Assembly (NCBI RefSeq): GCF_016879755.1
Contig: NZ_WOFU01000001.1
Location: 186,001-250,000, forward strand
Reading direction: 5' to 3'
DNA from: Bacillus sp. B15-48
GTDB taxonomy: Bacteria > Bacillota > Bacilli > Bacillales > Cytobacillaceae
Length of the DNA stretch: 64,000 nt
In this document: in pieces, positions 27,400 through 37,094 of the stretch
Layout of the letters: every line of letters begins with the position of its first letter
Numbering within the stretch: the first letter of the stretch is position 1
Position numbers and translations under genes: made by a program
Notes under the pieces: model-generated
The model's input: only the letters and a program-made list of their open reading frames with translations
Database searches by the model: none
Told to the model about the DNA's origin: nothing

Positions 27400-27711
27400 C
27401 AAATCCCTCCGGGGCAGTCTAATCTGTAGTTTCATTGACTGAAAGAAAGCTTATAGCCACCTAATGGGACATTCTTCTTTCCAGTGGAGATGGACTTTAG
27501 TCACAAGCACATCCATCATATCGCGAACTTAGTAAAAACATCTACAAATAGTTAACGTCAAAATTCGCGTTCGTTTGATAACCTTTTTTATTATAACATC
27601 GTTCTCGATTACATATATTAAACTTTAATTACATTCCTTTCTTCATTTGTCGGATTCTCGATGTCGAATTATAATAGAAAATAAGATTTGATTAATGAAA
27701 GGAGCGGTATC
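27400..27711. other. Divergent promoter gap degS/yvyE
   Basis: About 310 bp between the divergent degS and yvyE starts. It holds the yvyE promoter; a degS promoter was not identified with confidence. Confidence 0.5.
27647..27675 (+). promoter_or_regulatory. Sigma-A promoter of yvyE
   Basis: TTGTCG (27647-27652) and TATAAT (27670-27675) separated by exactly 17 bp, 36 bp before the ATG at 27712. Confidence 0.75.
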
Positions 27712-28350
27712 ATGCTGCCCCGATATTTTACAGTGAAGGGCTATGGTGAACACGAAATCAATATTCAACGATCTCGCTTCATCGCCTACGTCGAGCGGGC
27801 GGAAACAGAAGCCGACGCTCAAGCATTCATCCAAGACATTAAAAAGAAACATTGGGATGCCACCCATAATTGCTCTGCCTACCTAATCGGTGAGCACGAT
27901 CAAATTCAAAAGGCAAATGATGACGGAGAACCAAGCGGTACAGCTGGAGTCCCGATTCTTGAAGTGTTGAAAAAGAAGAAATTAAAGGACACTGTCGTTG
28001 TCATCACCCGCTACTTCGGTGGCATTAAACTCGGTGCCGGTGGGTTGATTCGCGCTTATGGAAAGGCAACTTCAGAGGGGCTGAATGCAACTGGGATCGT
28101 TGAACGGAAGTTGATGCAGATTATGCACACTAAGATCGACTATACACTGCTAGGAAAAGTAGAGAATGAACTGAGATCTTCTGTCTATTCTATAAAGGAA
28201 ATTCATTATCTCGACCGAGTCGAGATTGAAACATTTGTCCAAGAGGCAGATAAGGAAAATTTCTACAATTGGATAATTGATATGACGAATGGGGTGGGGG
28301 AGATTGTTGAGGGTGATAGATTATACTTAGACGAACTGGTAAATCTTTAG
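27712..28350 (+). CDS. yvyE: YvyE/YigZ, IMPACT-family protein
   Basis: A 212-residue member of the UPF0029/IMPACT family. N-terminal Impact domain with SRFIAYVERAETEADA and DDGEPSGTAGVPIL (about residues 65-78), then ITRYFGGIKLGAGGLIRAYGK, the family signature; C-terminal DUF1949 ferredoxin-like domain. Eukaryotic IMPACT counters GCN1/GCN2 signalling; the bacterial role is unclear. AAGGAG lies before the ATG at 27712. It is divergent from degS, as in Bacillus. Confidence 0.93.
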   Translation: MLPRYFTVKGYGEHEINIQRSRFIAYVERAETEADAQAFIQDIKKKHWDATHNCSAYLIGEHDQIQKANDDGEPSGTAGVPILEVLKKKKLKDTVVVITRYFGGIKLGAGGLIRAYGKATSEGLNATGIVERKLMQIMHTKIDYTLLGKVENELRSSVYSIKEIHYLDRVEIETFVQEADKENFYNWIIDMTNGVGEIVEGDRLYLDELVNL

Positions 28351-28444
28351 CTTCCCTCAAGTAAAAGTTTTTATTAATAAACTTCAACCTATCTATTATA
28401 ATTAAATTTGAAACTCTTATTTTAAAAAAACGGGGGAAAACCAA

Positions 28445-29470
28445 GTGGATAACAATAATGAATCTTCTAGGCATAGAAGATTAAACAATATAAAAAAACA
28501 AAAGAATCAGCGAAGAAAAAGAGTGCTATTCTTATTCTTAACAATCATTTTTCTTTCAGTCATAAGTATTACAGGCTACTTTGCTTTTCAAACTTATGTT
28601 GCTGCAACGAATTCATATGAGGAAATTGATGGGCGGGAGGCAAAATCAGACCTAAGGGAAGACCCGGTTTATATTTCCTCCGATCCTTTTTCCGTATTAA
28701 TTCTAGGAATTGAGAACTATATGAATATATATGACAGAGGAAGATCCGACACTATCATGTTAGCAACTTTCAATCCGAAACAGCAAACTATGAAACTTGT
28801 AAGTGTTCCGCGCGATACGTACGTCAAAATTCCTGATTATAAATATGACAAAATTAATCACGCCTTTTCAATTGGTGGGAAAGAACGTGTAATTGCAACT
28901 ATGGAAAAACTTCTGGAAATTCCAATTGATTATTATGTAACAGTTAATTTCCAAGGGTTTACAAATATTATTGATACTCTTGGTGGCGTTACTGTTGATG
29001 TCCCATTTGACTTTAATGATATAAACATGGATTGGGAACGTTTCTATTTTTATGAGGGCCCGCAAAAACTCAATGGCGAGGAAGCGCTAGTTTATGCACG
29101 TATGAGAAAACAAGATCCTAGAGGAGATTTCGGACGAAATGAGCGGCAAAGACAAATCGTATCAGGCGTAATTGAAAAAGTCTCCTCACCTGCGACCTTT
29201 TTAAAAATTGATGAAATAGTACAAGTCATATCAGAAAATATTGAAACCAATATGCGAATGAGAGAAGCATTGGCTTTCATAAAGAAATATCCCAAATTTA
29301 GCTCTTCTTCAATAGAACAAATTGAAATTAAGGGTTCTGATGAATATATTAATGGAATATATTATTTTAGGCCTGACGAGGAAAGTATTTTTTCTCTTAA
29401 AACAACACTGATGGAGCATCTTGAACTGATAAGTAATAAAGCTGAAATCAATTCGAACGAAGGAGTGTAA
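28445..29470 (+). CDS. LytR-CpsA-Psr (LCP) family glycopolymer ligase
   Basis: A 341-residue type II membrane protein: a basic N-terminal tail, TM at about 28-48, then an LCP domain (about 80-240). LCP enzymes move undecaprenyl-linked glycopolymer onto peptidoglycan MurNAc. Pyrophosphate-binding arginines are visible in GRSDTIMLA, VPRDTYV and ARMRKQDPRGDFGRNERQRQ. GTG at 28445 follows GGGGG. It is probably an enzyme for the glycopolymer locus that begins convergently to its right. It is about 40-50% alike by eye to the second LCP gene at 51.2 kb. Confidence 0.92.
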   Translation: MDNNNESSRHRRLNNIKKQKNQRRKRVLFLFLTIIFLSVISITGYFAFQTYVAATNSYEEIDGREAKSDLREDPVYISSDPFSVLILGIENYMNIYDRGRSDTIMLATFNPKQQTMKLVSVPRDTYVKIPDYKYDKINHAFSIGGKERVIATMEKLLEIPIDYYVTVNFQGFTNIIDTLGGVTVDVPFDFNDINMDWERFYFYEGPQKLNGEEALVYARMRKQDPRGDFGRNERQRQIVSGVIEKVSSPATFLKIDEIVQVISENIETNMRMREALAFIKKYPKFSSSSIEQIEIKGSDEYINGIYYFRPDEESIFSLKTTLMEHLELISNKAEINSNEGV

Positions 29471-29484
29471 ATTAGAAATAAACA

Positions 29485-29510
29485 AAGCTGCCCTTAGGCA
29501 GCTTCTTTTT
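29485..29510. terminator. Bidirectional terminator between LCP gene and glycopolymer operon
   Basis: AAGCTGCC (29485-29492), loop CTTA, GGCAGCTT (29497-29504), then CTTTTTT. It overlaps the stop of the leftward Wzz-like gene. Confidence 0.8.
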
Positions 29511-30174
29511 TCTCTTCTCTAAAAAACTCAGGTAATACTACTATAAATAAACTTAACGTTATGCCAATTAATAACCCTAATATCACTCTATCCTTCGGTG
29601 AGGCTCCAGCACTCTCTGATACTTTAACATCATGTAACAGCATATTATTTCTTTGGTTCCAGTTTTCATGGTCCATATCATGAAGTGCAAGTTCTTTCGT
29701 TATCGGCTCTGTTTCTGTATCAGTTCCAGTAATAATTTCAGCTCTATCGTTTAGCGCATCAACCTTTTCTTCGAATAACTCTGTACCTTCTTCAAGAATA
29801 GCCTCAGTTACTTTTGTAAGAGTTTCTTGAACTTCTTCTTTATTAGAACCAACATATGAAAATCGAACTGTTCTCTCGGGTGTTGGTGTAATAGTTAAGC
29901 CAGAAATCACCTTATCAATATCTAATTGCAAATTATACTTTTCGTTAATTTTCTGTAAACCATTTTCAGATGTATAGAAAACCTTTAAATAGTTTCCGTT
30001 AGTTAAATAATTGTTTTCAAAGCTACCTAGCACCATTTCCGTCCTAGCTTGGTAACTGATTGGAGCATCAGAAACGAATACATAGGCTATGCCTGCAGTG
30101 AGGACAGGAATTAGAAGTAACAACACCAATAGTTTTTTGGCGCGACGCAAAATGCTAATTACTATGTCTTTCAT
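29494..30174 (-). CDS. Wzz/CpsC-like polysaccharide chain-length regulator
   Basis: A 226-residue membrane protein with the Wzz topology: TM1 at about 14-34, an extracellular middle region with a coiled-coil tendency, and TM2 at about 195-215. It resembles the YveK/CpsC modulators that set polymer length with a BY-type tyrosine kinase. No such kinase (CpsD/YveL) occurs anywhere in the window. The ATG at 30174 lies seven bases after GGAG. It overlaps the end of the upstream polymerase gene by 20 bp and is the last gene of the leftward cluster. Confidence 0.78.
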   Translation of the reverse strand: MKDIVISILRRAKKLLVLLLLIPVLTAGIAYVFVSDAPISYQARTEMVLGSFENNYLTNGNYLKVFYTSENGLQKINEKYNLQLDIDKVISGLTITPTPERTVRFSYVGSNKEEVQETLTKVTEAILEEGTELFEEKVDALNDRAEIITGTDTETEPITKELALHDMDHENWNQRNNMLLHDVKVSESAGASPKDRVILGLLIGITLSLFIVVLPEFFREEKKEAA

Positions 30175-31642
30175 CAACTTTCTCCTTTAAATGATATTTT
30201 TTCATCCAATAATTCACAAATGCAATTGCGACTCCAAATAAAATCCAAACATAATTTAGCGTCATAATTGAACTTGGGCTAATACTTGCAATTGAAAAAG
30301 CAACAAGGCTTGTACAAAGTGATTGTGAAATCAACTTATACTTCCAAGAAATACTTGCTTTATAAATCCAATATAATTTAATCATTAACCAAAAATACAT
30401 CAATAGATAACCAACAAAAACAAAAATTCCATAATTAACAAAAACCTCCGCCCACCAGTTATGTACATTTAGCGTTCCGACTGTTGGAAAAATCGGATGA
30501 TTTTGCATATAAAACTCAATATTTCCTGCGCCGATGCCGAGACCAAAAGAACTAGCAATAAACATAAGAGCATTTTTTAAGAGATTTATTCGAATATCAG
30601 TGGAAGTGTCACCAACATCTGTGGTGTCAAATAAACTTGTAACCTGAAAAGCGATTTGTCTATAGATCGACATCATTGAATCAGGTATAAATAAATTAGC
30701 TAGTATAAAGCCAAAAACTCCTAATAACAGGATGAATTTCTTCTCCTTTTGATTGGTAAAGAATAAAAACCAAACCGTTCCACCAATAGCTAGTGCGAGC
30801 AAGTTGGCTCTCGAAGACGAAACAAAAATTTGAAATGCAGCAGAAATCACTAACATTCCAGCAAAAAGCTTATAAAGAATATTTTTTGAGCGTTGTAAAA
30901 CACCTAATGCAATAAAAAAACTTAGCGCAAGATAACTTGCATAATCATTTTCATTTGTAAAGACAGCAGTTGGTCGATGACGAACATAAGCAGGTGCATC
31001 ATGCATTCTAGCAAGCGGAAGGTGTTGCAATGTGAAGTAGTTCCAATACCCAATCAATACAAACAAAAACAGTACAAGCAACCATATATTAATTAAGTTC
31101 AAGTAATCATCTTGCTTATTAAAAAGATAAACAAAAAAGATAGTAAAAAAAATACCCGAACCTAAAAAAATTACATTTTTAATCCCCTCAAAAAGAGATG
31201 GGGCCCATGTTAAGGAAAGCAGAGAATATAAAATCCAAAAAATTAAAAAAAATAGAATTGGCTTTAATGGTTCACTTTCAAATAGAGCGAACTGTCTACT
31301 TTGCCACCATTTTATTAAAAACAGAAGAATTGCTATAGGTAAAAATACCCGGTATGGAAATAAAGAAATAGGTCCTATTTCCACAGATAAAATACCTGAC
31401 CCTAGAAATGCCGATATAATAAATCCAAATATAATAAGTCTAGAAATAGAATATCTTTTTAGAAAGAAACGAATTAAGATTATAATGAAACCTACAGCAA
31501 ACAAAATTCCTATCCATAAAAATAAAATGGTCTGTGATTTGGTAAAGGTGAATTCACGCCCTACTCCCCATCCCAAAACAATAGATACTAATATAGCAAC
31601 AAATACCTGAAGAACAGGCTTGTTTCCCAAGATGTTTTGCAT
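30155..31642 (-). CDS. O-antigen ligase/Wzy-like polymerase
   Basis: A 495-residue protein with about 11-12 hydrophobic segments and one larger extracellular loop. The FVSSSRANLLALAIGGTVWFL segment near 290-310 and the late GIGAGNIEFYMQNHPIFPTVGTLNVHNWW loop follow the Wzy_C (PF04932) pattern. It likely joins lipid-linked repeat units outside the membrane. The ATG at 31642 follows AAGGAG; the frame continues to 31705 without support. Confidence 0.82.
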   Translation of the reverse strand: MQNILGNKPVLQVFVAILVSIVLGWGVGREFTFTKSQTILFLWIGILFAVGFIIILIRFFLKRYSISRLIIFGFIISAFLGSGILSVEIGPISLFPYRVFLPIAILLFLIKWWQSRQFALFESEPLKPILFFLIFWILYSLLSLTWAPSLFEGIKNVIFLGSGIFFTIFFVYLFNKQDDYLNLINIWLLVLFLFVLIGYWNYFTLQHLPLARMHDAPAYVRHRPTAVFTNENDYASYLALSFFIALGVLQRSKNILYKLFAGMLVISAAFQIFVSSSRANLLALAIGGTVWFLFFTNQKEKKFILLLGVFGFILANLFIPDSMMSIYRQIAFQVTSLFDTTDVGDTSTDIRINLLKNALMFIASSFGLGIGAGNIEFYMQNHPIFPTVGTLNVHNWWAEVFVNYGIFVFVGYLLMYFWLMIKLYWIYKASISWKYKLISQSLCTSLVAFSIASISPSSIMTLNYVWILFGVAIAFVNYWMKKYHLKEKVDERHSN

Positions 31643-31722
31643 TTTTTTTCTCCTTAAAATCCTCCATATTATGCAAAATATTTCCAGAAGGTAGATAATT
31701 GACATCCACCTTCTGGAAGCTT

Positions 31723-32433
31723 TTATTGATTTCTTAACAACTGATTCTCAGGTACATTGCGAATAACTTTTGCAGGCGTTCCGATAACTAATTCTTCTTT
31801 GCCAACATCTTTTGTAACAACGCTTCCGGCACCCACAGCACCATCTTCTTCAATCGTTCTTCCCGGTAAAACCGTTGAATTCGCACCTATTCTTCCACCA
31901 TTTTTAATCGTAATACCCTTAAATTTATCATATCGTTCTTTAGAACGAGCCATGTAATTGTCATTTGTAGTAACGACACCTGGTGCAACAAAGACAAAGT
32001 CGCCTAATTCAGAATAGGCCGTAATGTAACAATTCGTTTCTAATTTGCATTTTACCCCAATTTGACAGTCGTTTTCAACTGCAACACCCCGACCAACGAT
32101 TGTCTTCTCTCCAATTGTTACCCTTTCCCGAATTGTCGCTGAATCTGCAACGAAAACATCATCAGCGAGAACTGCATTCGCGTATATAATTGCGGACGTA
32201 CCAATTGTGCAGCCTGAACCGATAATAGTGGGAGGTAATTTTTTTACATCAGGGAGGATGGAGTTTTTGGCTCTAGTCGGTTGTTTGCCAATTACTGCAT
32301 TATCCTGTATTATACAGTAGCTACCAATTTGTACACCGTCGTAAATAACTACATTATGACCAATCTGGACATTCTTTCCAAATGTTACATTTTCACCTAT
32401 GACAACGTTCTCTCCAACCGTTGGTGTTTCCAT
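31723..32433 (-). CDS. Left-handed beta-helix N-acetyltransferase (WbpD/WlbB-like)
   Basis: A 236-residue protein made almost wholly of hexapeptide repeats (for example VGENVVIGENVTFGKNVQIG). It has the inserted loop VTTNDNYMARSKERYDKFKG and the terminal GTPAKVIRNVPENQ typical of UDP-sugar N-acetyltransferases of the WbpD/WlbB group. Predicted reaction: acetyl-CoA-dependent acetylation of the 3-amino group of UDP-GlcNAc3NA. It is 12 bp after the aminotransferase gene that would make its substrate, which supports the call. Confidence 0.82.
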   Translation of the reverse strand: METPTVGENVVIGENVTFGKNVQIGHNVVIYDGVQIGSYCIIQDNAVIGKQPTRAKNSILPDVKKLPPTIIGSGCTIGTSAIIYANAVLADDVFVADSATIRERVTIGEKTIVGRGVAVENDCQIGVKCKLETNCYITAYSELGDFVFVAPGVVTTNDNYMARSKERYDKFKGITIKNGGRIGANSTVLPGRTIEEDGAVGAGSVVTKDVGKEELVIGTPAKVIRNVPENQLLRNQ

Positions 32434-32445
32434 ATTAAACCCTCC

Positions 32446-33555
32446 TTACTTCGAATAAAATTCGGCAATCTTGCTTACCACATATTGCTGTTGCTCAATC
32501 TTTAATTCCGGGAACATTGGTAAAGAAATTGCTTCTGCACAAGCTTTCTCTGTTTCTGGAAGATCTCCTTTTTTGTATCCAAGTTCGTGGAAAACAGGTT
32601 GTAAATGTAAAGGTTTCGGATAATAAATCATTGTGCTAACACCGTTCTCCTTTAAATACGCTTGGAGATCGTCTCGTTGAGGAACTCGAATCGTATACTG
32701 ATGGAAAACATGGTAATTATGTTCTTCAATGAATGGAGTAATTACTTCCTTGACGGTTTCATTTAAAAGTCTAGTATAGTTTTCAGCTTTTTCCCTACGT
32801 AGTTCGCTCCACTTGTCTAAATTAGGAAATTTCACATTTAAAATTGCAGCCTGAAGTTCATCAAGACGGCTATTATAACCTAAGACATGGTGGTAGTATT
32901 TTGGTTTACTTCCGTGAACTCGAATGACCCGCATCTTTTCTGCGATTTCATCATTATTTGTAACAATCATCCCTGCATCGCCATATGCCCCAAGATTCTT
33001 CGTTGGAAAGAAACTATAACATGCAGTCGTTCCTAGTTCCCCTACTCTCTTCCCTTTATACAATGACCCAATTGCTTGAGCTGCGTCTTCAATAATGGCA
33101 ATGTTATGTTTTTGTGCAACTTCAACAATGGCATCCATATTTGCCATTTGTCCATATAAGTGTACTGGTATAATTGCTTTAGTTTTGTCAGTAATCGCGG
33201 ACTCAATTTTGCTAGCATCAATATTATAAGTTTTTGGCTCGATATCAACAAACACTGGTGTTGCTCCAGTTCTTGCTACTGCGCCAGCAGTTGCGAAGAA
33301 TGTAAAGGAAGGAACAATTACCTCATCTCCTTGCCCAACACCACAGGCTTGTAAAGAAATATGTAAAGCATCACTACCATTTGCCACTCCAATACCGTGA
33401 CCAACCCCACTATATTCAGCTACATCCTTCTCCAGCTTCTTAACATTATCTCCTAAGATAAATTGTGATCTTGACATTACATGATCAAGTGAATCCATAA
33501 TTTCGCCTTTTAATTGCTGATATTGTTCTGTTAAATCAAGCATTGGTACTTTCAT
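32446..33555 (-). CDS. DegT/DnrJ/EryC1 aminotransferase (WbpE/WlbC-like)
   Basis: A 369-residue PLP enzyme of the sugar aminotransferase family. The PLP lysine lies in SFFPTKNLGAYGDAG, the cofactor Asp in IIEDAAQAIGS, and the substrate arginine region in GYNSRLDELQAA. Predicted to add an amino group at C3 of the 3-keto UDP-GlcNAc uronic acid. It lies between the glycosyltransferases and the acetyltransferase. Confidence 0.86.
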   Translation of the reverse strand: MKVPMLDLTEQYQQLKGEIMDSLDHVMSRSQFILGDNVKKLEKDVAEYSGVGHGIGVANGSDALHISLQACGVGQGDEVIVPSFTFFATAGAVARTGATPVFVDIEPKTYNIDASKIESAITDKTKAIIPVHLYGQMANMDAIVEVAQKHNIAIIEDAAQAIGSLYKGKRVGELGTTACYSFFPTKNLGAYGDAGMIVTNNDEIAEKMRVIRVHGSKPKYYHHVLGYNSRLDELQAAILNVKFPNLDKWSELRREKAENYTRLLNETVKEVITPFIEEHNYHVFHQYTIRVPQRDDLQAYLKENGVSTMIYYPKPLHLQPVFHELGYKKGDLPETEKACAEAISLPMFPELKIEQQQYVVSKIAEFYSK

Positions 33556-33600
33556 TTTTTATTTCCCTACTTTCCGTAGTATCGATATATCATAAACTTC

Positions 33601-34710
33601 TTATAAATTATTGTATAGCTCAATTAGCTTTTGACTTTCTGTTTCCCAATTATATATTTTTTCGACTGCCTTTCTGCCATTTTCCCCCATTAATTTAGCT
33701 TCATCTGGATGGTTTATCACCCATTTCATTGCGTCAGCAATTTCCTGAGTATTTAAGGGGTCAACACAAATTCCACATCTGTTCTTTTCGACAATCTCTT
33801 TCCAGAGAGGAAAATTCGATGCTATTACAGGTAAACCTGCTGACATATACTCAAACATTTTAATTGGCAATGAAACAATAAACCGTGGTTCTGGATGAAG
33901 GAGCACTAATCCCATATTAGCTTCCGCTAGTAATGTCTTAATTCCATCCCGATCCAAAAACCCATGAAAATCCGTGTACTTATACCCCGGTAAACTTTGT
34001 ACTTCTTCTTCAAGTGAGGGGGGGGCAAATGATCCTGCTAATACAAAAGTTAAGGGAATTTCTTTATTTATTATCTCAGTTGCATTCACCATTTCTTTTA
34101 TTCCACGTAAAACATAAATCCCACCAATATAGACGGCACTATTTTTAGTTTTATCCATTTTATCGCTATAATTCGTAGACAATTCGTCTAACAGAGGGTA
34201 ATTGTGAATAGTTGTCGTATTTGGATTATAAGTTTTAAACCGTTTGGCAATATAGGGCGTTGCAGTACAAATAGCATCAAATCTTTTGGAAGCATACCGT
34301 TCATATCTTCTGACCATAGTTGATACGCTCTTCCTTATAGGTTTCGGTATCCACTGTTTCGATAAAATCTGTTCGGGCACATCCTCATGAACATCATAAA
34401 TCACTTTTTTTCCATACCCTTTTAACTTAAGACCGATTGGAATAAGCTCTGGGTCATGGAAGTGATAAACATCTGCATCCACTTCCAAAGCCTTTAAAAA
34501 GACCGATTTTGTCGTCTTCCTTATTCTGGCTAATTGACCTTTTGCATCTGATTCGACTCCAAGTATCTTAACCCCATTAATTTCCTCATCTGGCACATTT
34601 GGTACAACATAAAAAACTTCATGTCCAGCTCTTTGCAAGGACTGGCACTCTTTTATAAAAATTCTAGTATCATAAGCAGAATGGACTGAAGTTAAATGAC
34701 ATATTTTCAT
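33601..34710 (-). CDS. GT4-family glycosyltransferase
   Basis: A 369-residue GT-B enzyme: N-terminal MKICHLTSVHSAYDTRIF, a YHFHDPELIPIGL segment, and a C-terminal GT4 domain with the acceptor/nucleotide E(x7)E-type region (PIKMFEYMSAGLPVIASNF). It overlaps the preceding GT gene by 4 bp (ATGA), so translation is coupled. The sugar donor is not predictable. Confidence 0.87.
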   Translation of the reverse strand: MKICHLTSVHSAYDTRIFIKECQSLQRAGHEVFYVVPNVPDEEINGVKILGVESDAKGQLARIRKTTKSVFLKALEVDADVYHFHDPELIPIGLKLKGYGKKVIYDVHEDVPEQILSKQWIPKPIRKSVSTMVRRYERYASKRFDAICTATPYIAKRFKTYNPNTTTIHNYPLLDELSTNYSDKMDKTKNSAVYIGGIYVLRGIKEMVNATEIINKEIPLTFVLAGSFAPPSLEEEVQSLPGYKYTDFHGFLDRDGIKTLLAEANMGLVLLHPEPRFIVSLPIKMFEYMSAGLPVIASNFPLWKEIVEKNRCGICVDPLNTQEIADAMKWVINHPDEAKLMGENGRKAVEKIYNWETESQKLIELYNNL

Positions 34711-35954
34711 AATGTCTCACGACCTTGTACTTTCTCATACTCCTGAATATTTTCTAATAAATCATCAACAATCGATTTCCAAGAATAATGATTTTCTACA
34801 AACGTTCTTCCTGATTTTGCAAAGGCCTCGTAATCTTGCTGGCTCATTTCTGCACACTCAATTATCTTAGCTGCAATCGAGTCTGAATTTTCTGGTTCAG
34901 CGACAATCCCACAGTTGTTTTCTTCTATTAGCTCAGCACTTTCACCAGTACCACAATATAATACAGGAACGCCACAAGCTAACGCTGGAAATATCTTAGA
35001 TGGCCTTGCACCTTTAAACAATTCAATATTTCTTAATGAAACAATGGAAAAATCAGTAATAGAAAACACATTAGGCATTTCTGAAACTGGCACAGAATCA
35101 TGGAAGACAAGGTTTTTCAACTTTAGTTCCTCTTTCATTTCTTCAAGCTTTTCCTTCTCAGGACCATCACCAATTATTAAAAATCTTATTTCTGGATTAG
35201 ATTCCTCAACAATCTTAGCAGCTCTTAAAACGGAGTCTAGCCCTTGGGCATACCCTATTCTTCCTGCAAACGTAAAGACTTTTTTTCCAACAAAGTCTAA
35301 TCTTGCCTCCCATGACTTCTCTCGTTCTTTTGGATGAAATGTTTCTGTATTTACTCCGTTTGGAAGCATGAAAACTTGATCTTTGTTCTTTCCTTTTTTC
35401 ACCATGTAATCTTGGATACCTTCCGTAGCAGTGGCAATTTTCCAAGACTTTTTATAAAGCCACTTTTCAAGCCACTCAGCAAGTTTAATGAATAATTTAT
35501 TTTTTAAAATTCCGAGTTCCACTGCTGACTCGGGCCATATATCAGCAACATTGAATACAAATCTGGCACCCTTCATCTTCGCTCCTACATACCCAGTGAT
35601 TCCTACAAACAAAGGAGGTGATGTACATATGATAACATCCGATTTTTGTGATTTTAAGAGCGAATATAAAGCACTTAAAGTAAATGAAAAATAAGATGCT
35701 AACCTTTTCCAAAAACTTCCTTTTGGACTCGGATAAATCCAACTTCTATGAACGGGGATGCCGTCATAGTGTTCAAACTGGTAAAGTTTTCCTCTATATT
35801 CATCCGGTATAATTCCATTAGGGTGATGAGGAAATGCTGTTAATACTTCTACTTGATAACCCCTGTTTATCAGCTCTTTACTGATTTCGTACAAACGAAT
35901 TTGAGGAGCACCAGTATCTGGCGGGAAGTTTTCACTTAAAAATGTTATTTTCAT
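34707..35954 (-). CDS. GT4-family glycosyltransferase (WbuB-like)
   Basis: A 415-residue GT-B enzyme with the WbuB/WcaI N-terminus FLSENFPPDTGAPQIRLYEIS and a C-terminal GT4 domain (FTFAGRIGYAQGLDSVLRAA, then ARPSKIFPALACGVPVLYCG). Enzymes of the WbuB group often move N-acetylated deoxy sugars onto lipid-linked GlcNAc, so it could add the second sugar; that is inference. It ends in a 4-bp overlap with the next GT gene. Confidence 0.87.
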   Translation of the reverse strand: MKITFLSENFPPDTGAPQIRLYEISKELINRGYQVEVLTAFPHHPNGIIPDEYRGKLYQFEHYDGIPVHRSWIYPSPKGSFWKRLASYFSFTLSALYSLLKSQKSDVIICTSPPLFVGITGYVGAKMKGARFVFNVADIWPESAVELGILKNKLFIKLAEWLEKWLYKKSWKIATATEGIQDYMVKKGKNKDQVFMLPNGVNTETFHPKEREKSWEARLDFVGKKVFTFAGRIGYAQGLDSVLRAAKIVEESNPEIRFLIIGDGPEKEKLEEMKEELKLKNLVFHDSVPVSEMPNVFSITDFSIVSLRNIELFKGARPSKIFPALACGVPVLYCGTGESAELIEENNCGIVAEPENSDSIAAKIIECAEMSQQDYEAFAKSGRTFVENHYSWKSIVDDLLENIQEYEKVQGRETL

Positions 35955-35957
35955 TTA

Positions 35958-37019
35958 TTAAACCTCTTTACTAAAATGCTCCGTTATTTTTACGGCTGCC
36001 TGGCCATCTCCAAAATAATTTTTATAAGATGGATTTACTTCTGATTGGATAGCTTCTAAAATTTCTTCTACATTCGTACCTGCTAGTATATTTGCTTGAC
36101 TTTCTAATGTCTCTACCCACTCCGTTTGCTCACGTAAAGTAACACAAGGTACCTGAAGGAAATAGGCTTCTTTCTGAATCCCACCAGAATCAGTTATAAT
36201 TTTTTTAGCGTTACTTTCCAATGCAAGAATATCCAAATAACCAACTGGATCAATTACGAATAAATCAGGTATTGCATTTAAATCAATTCCTAAATTGATA
36301 AGTATATTTCTTGTTCTAGGATGAATAGGCCATACCTTTTTTCCTTCCAATTTTGAAAAAGCATCAATAATACTTCGCATTTTTTCAGGGTCATCTGTGT
36401 TCTCAGCGCGATGTACAGTAATTAGATAGTAACCTTTAGGTTCGATTCCCAATTTTTGAAGGATAGACGTTTTCTTTTCTGAAAGAGCCCGATTATATAA
36501 GACAGCATCATACATTACATCGCCAACATTTAAAACATTCTTTTTGATATTTTCGTTTTCTAAATTCTTTACCGCTGTCTCTGTTGGGCAGAAAAGAAAT
36601 TCAGAAATATGATCAGTCATAATTCTGTTTATTTCTTCTGGCATTTTTTTATTAAAACTTCTTAAACCCGCTTCAATATGGATGACAGGTATATGAAGCT
36701 TCGCTGCAGCTAAAGCTCCAGCAAGTGTAGAGTTTGTATCACCATAAACAAGTAAATAGTCTGGGGTCTCTTCAAATAATATTCTCTCTATTTCATCCAA
36801 CATTTTTGCTGTTTGTTTCCCATGTGAGGAGGACCCCACATTCAAATGGTAATCAGGTTTCGGAATGTCCAACTCATTAAAAAATATATCACTCATATTT
36901 TTGTCATAGTGCTGTCCTGTATGTACATATATTTCCTTGTGAATTTTTCGAAGTTCCCTGGAGACAGGAGCTGCTTTAATGAATTGCGGTCTTGCTCCAA
37001 TAACAGTAAGAAATTTCAT
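35958..37019 (-). CDS. UDP-GlcNAc-type 2-epimerase (WecB/MnaA/WbpI family)
   Basis: A 353-residue non-hydrolysing 2-epimerase. Family motifs: GARPQFIKAAPVSREL at the N-terminus, VYGDTNSTLAGALAA, HIEAGLRSFNKKMPEEINR and SGGIQKEAYFLQVPCVTLR. It converts UDP-GlcNAc to UDP-ManNAc (MnaA) or the diacetamido-glucuronate to the manno form (WbpI). With the four other Wbp-type genes present, the WbpI role is favoured. It lies immediately before the GT4 pair. Confidence 0.88.
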   Translation of the reverse strand: MKFLTVIGARPQFIKAAPVSRELRKIHKEIYVHTGQHYDKNMSDIFFNELDIPKPDYHLNVGSSSHGKQTAKMLDEIERILFEETPDYLLVYGDTNSTLAGALAAAKLHIPVIHIEAGLRSFNKKMPEEINRIMTDHISEFLFCPTETAVKNLENENIKKNVLNVGDVMYDAVLYNRALSEKKTSILQKLGIEPKGYYLITVHRAENTDDPEKMRSIIDAFSKLEGKKVWPIHPRTRNILINLGIDLNAIPDLFVIDPVGYLDILALESNAKKIITDSGGIQKEAYFLQVPCVTLREQTEWVETLESQANILAGTNVEEILEAIQSEVNPSYKNYFGDGQAAVKITEHFSKEV

Positions 37020-37094
37020 CGACTTTCCCCCTTACTTCTGCTCATGTGAATAAGTAGCACAGACGCTCCACCATGCTACTTATCTAATTCAATA

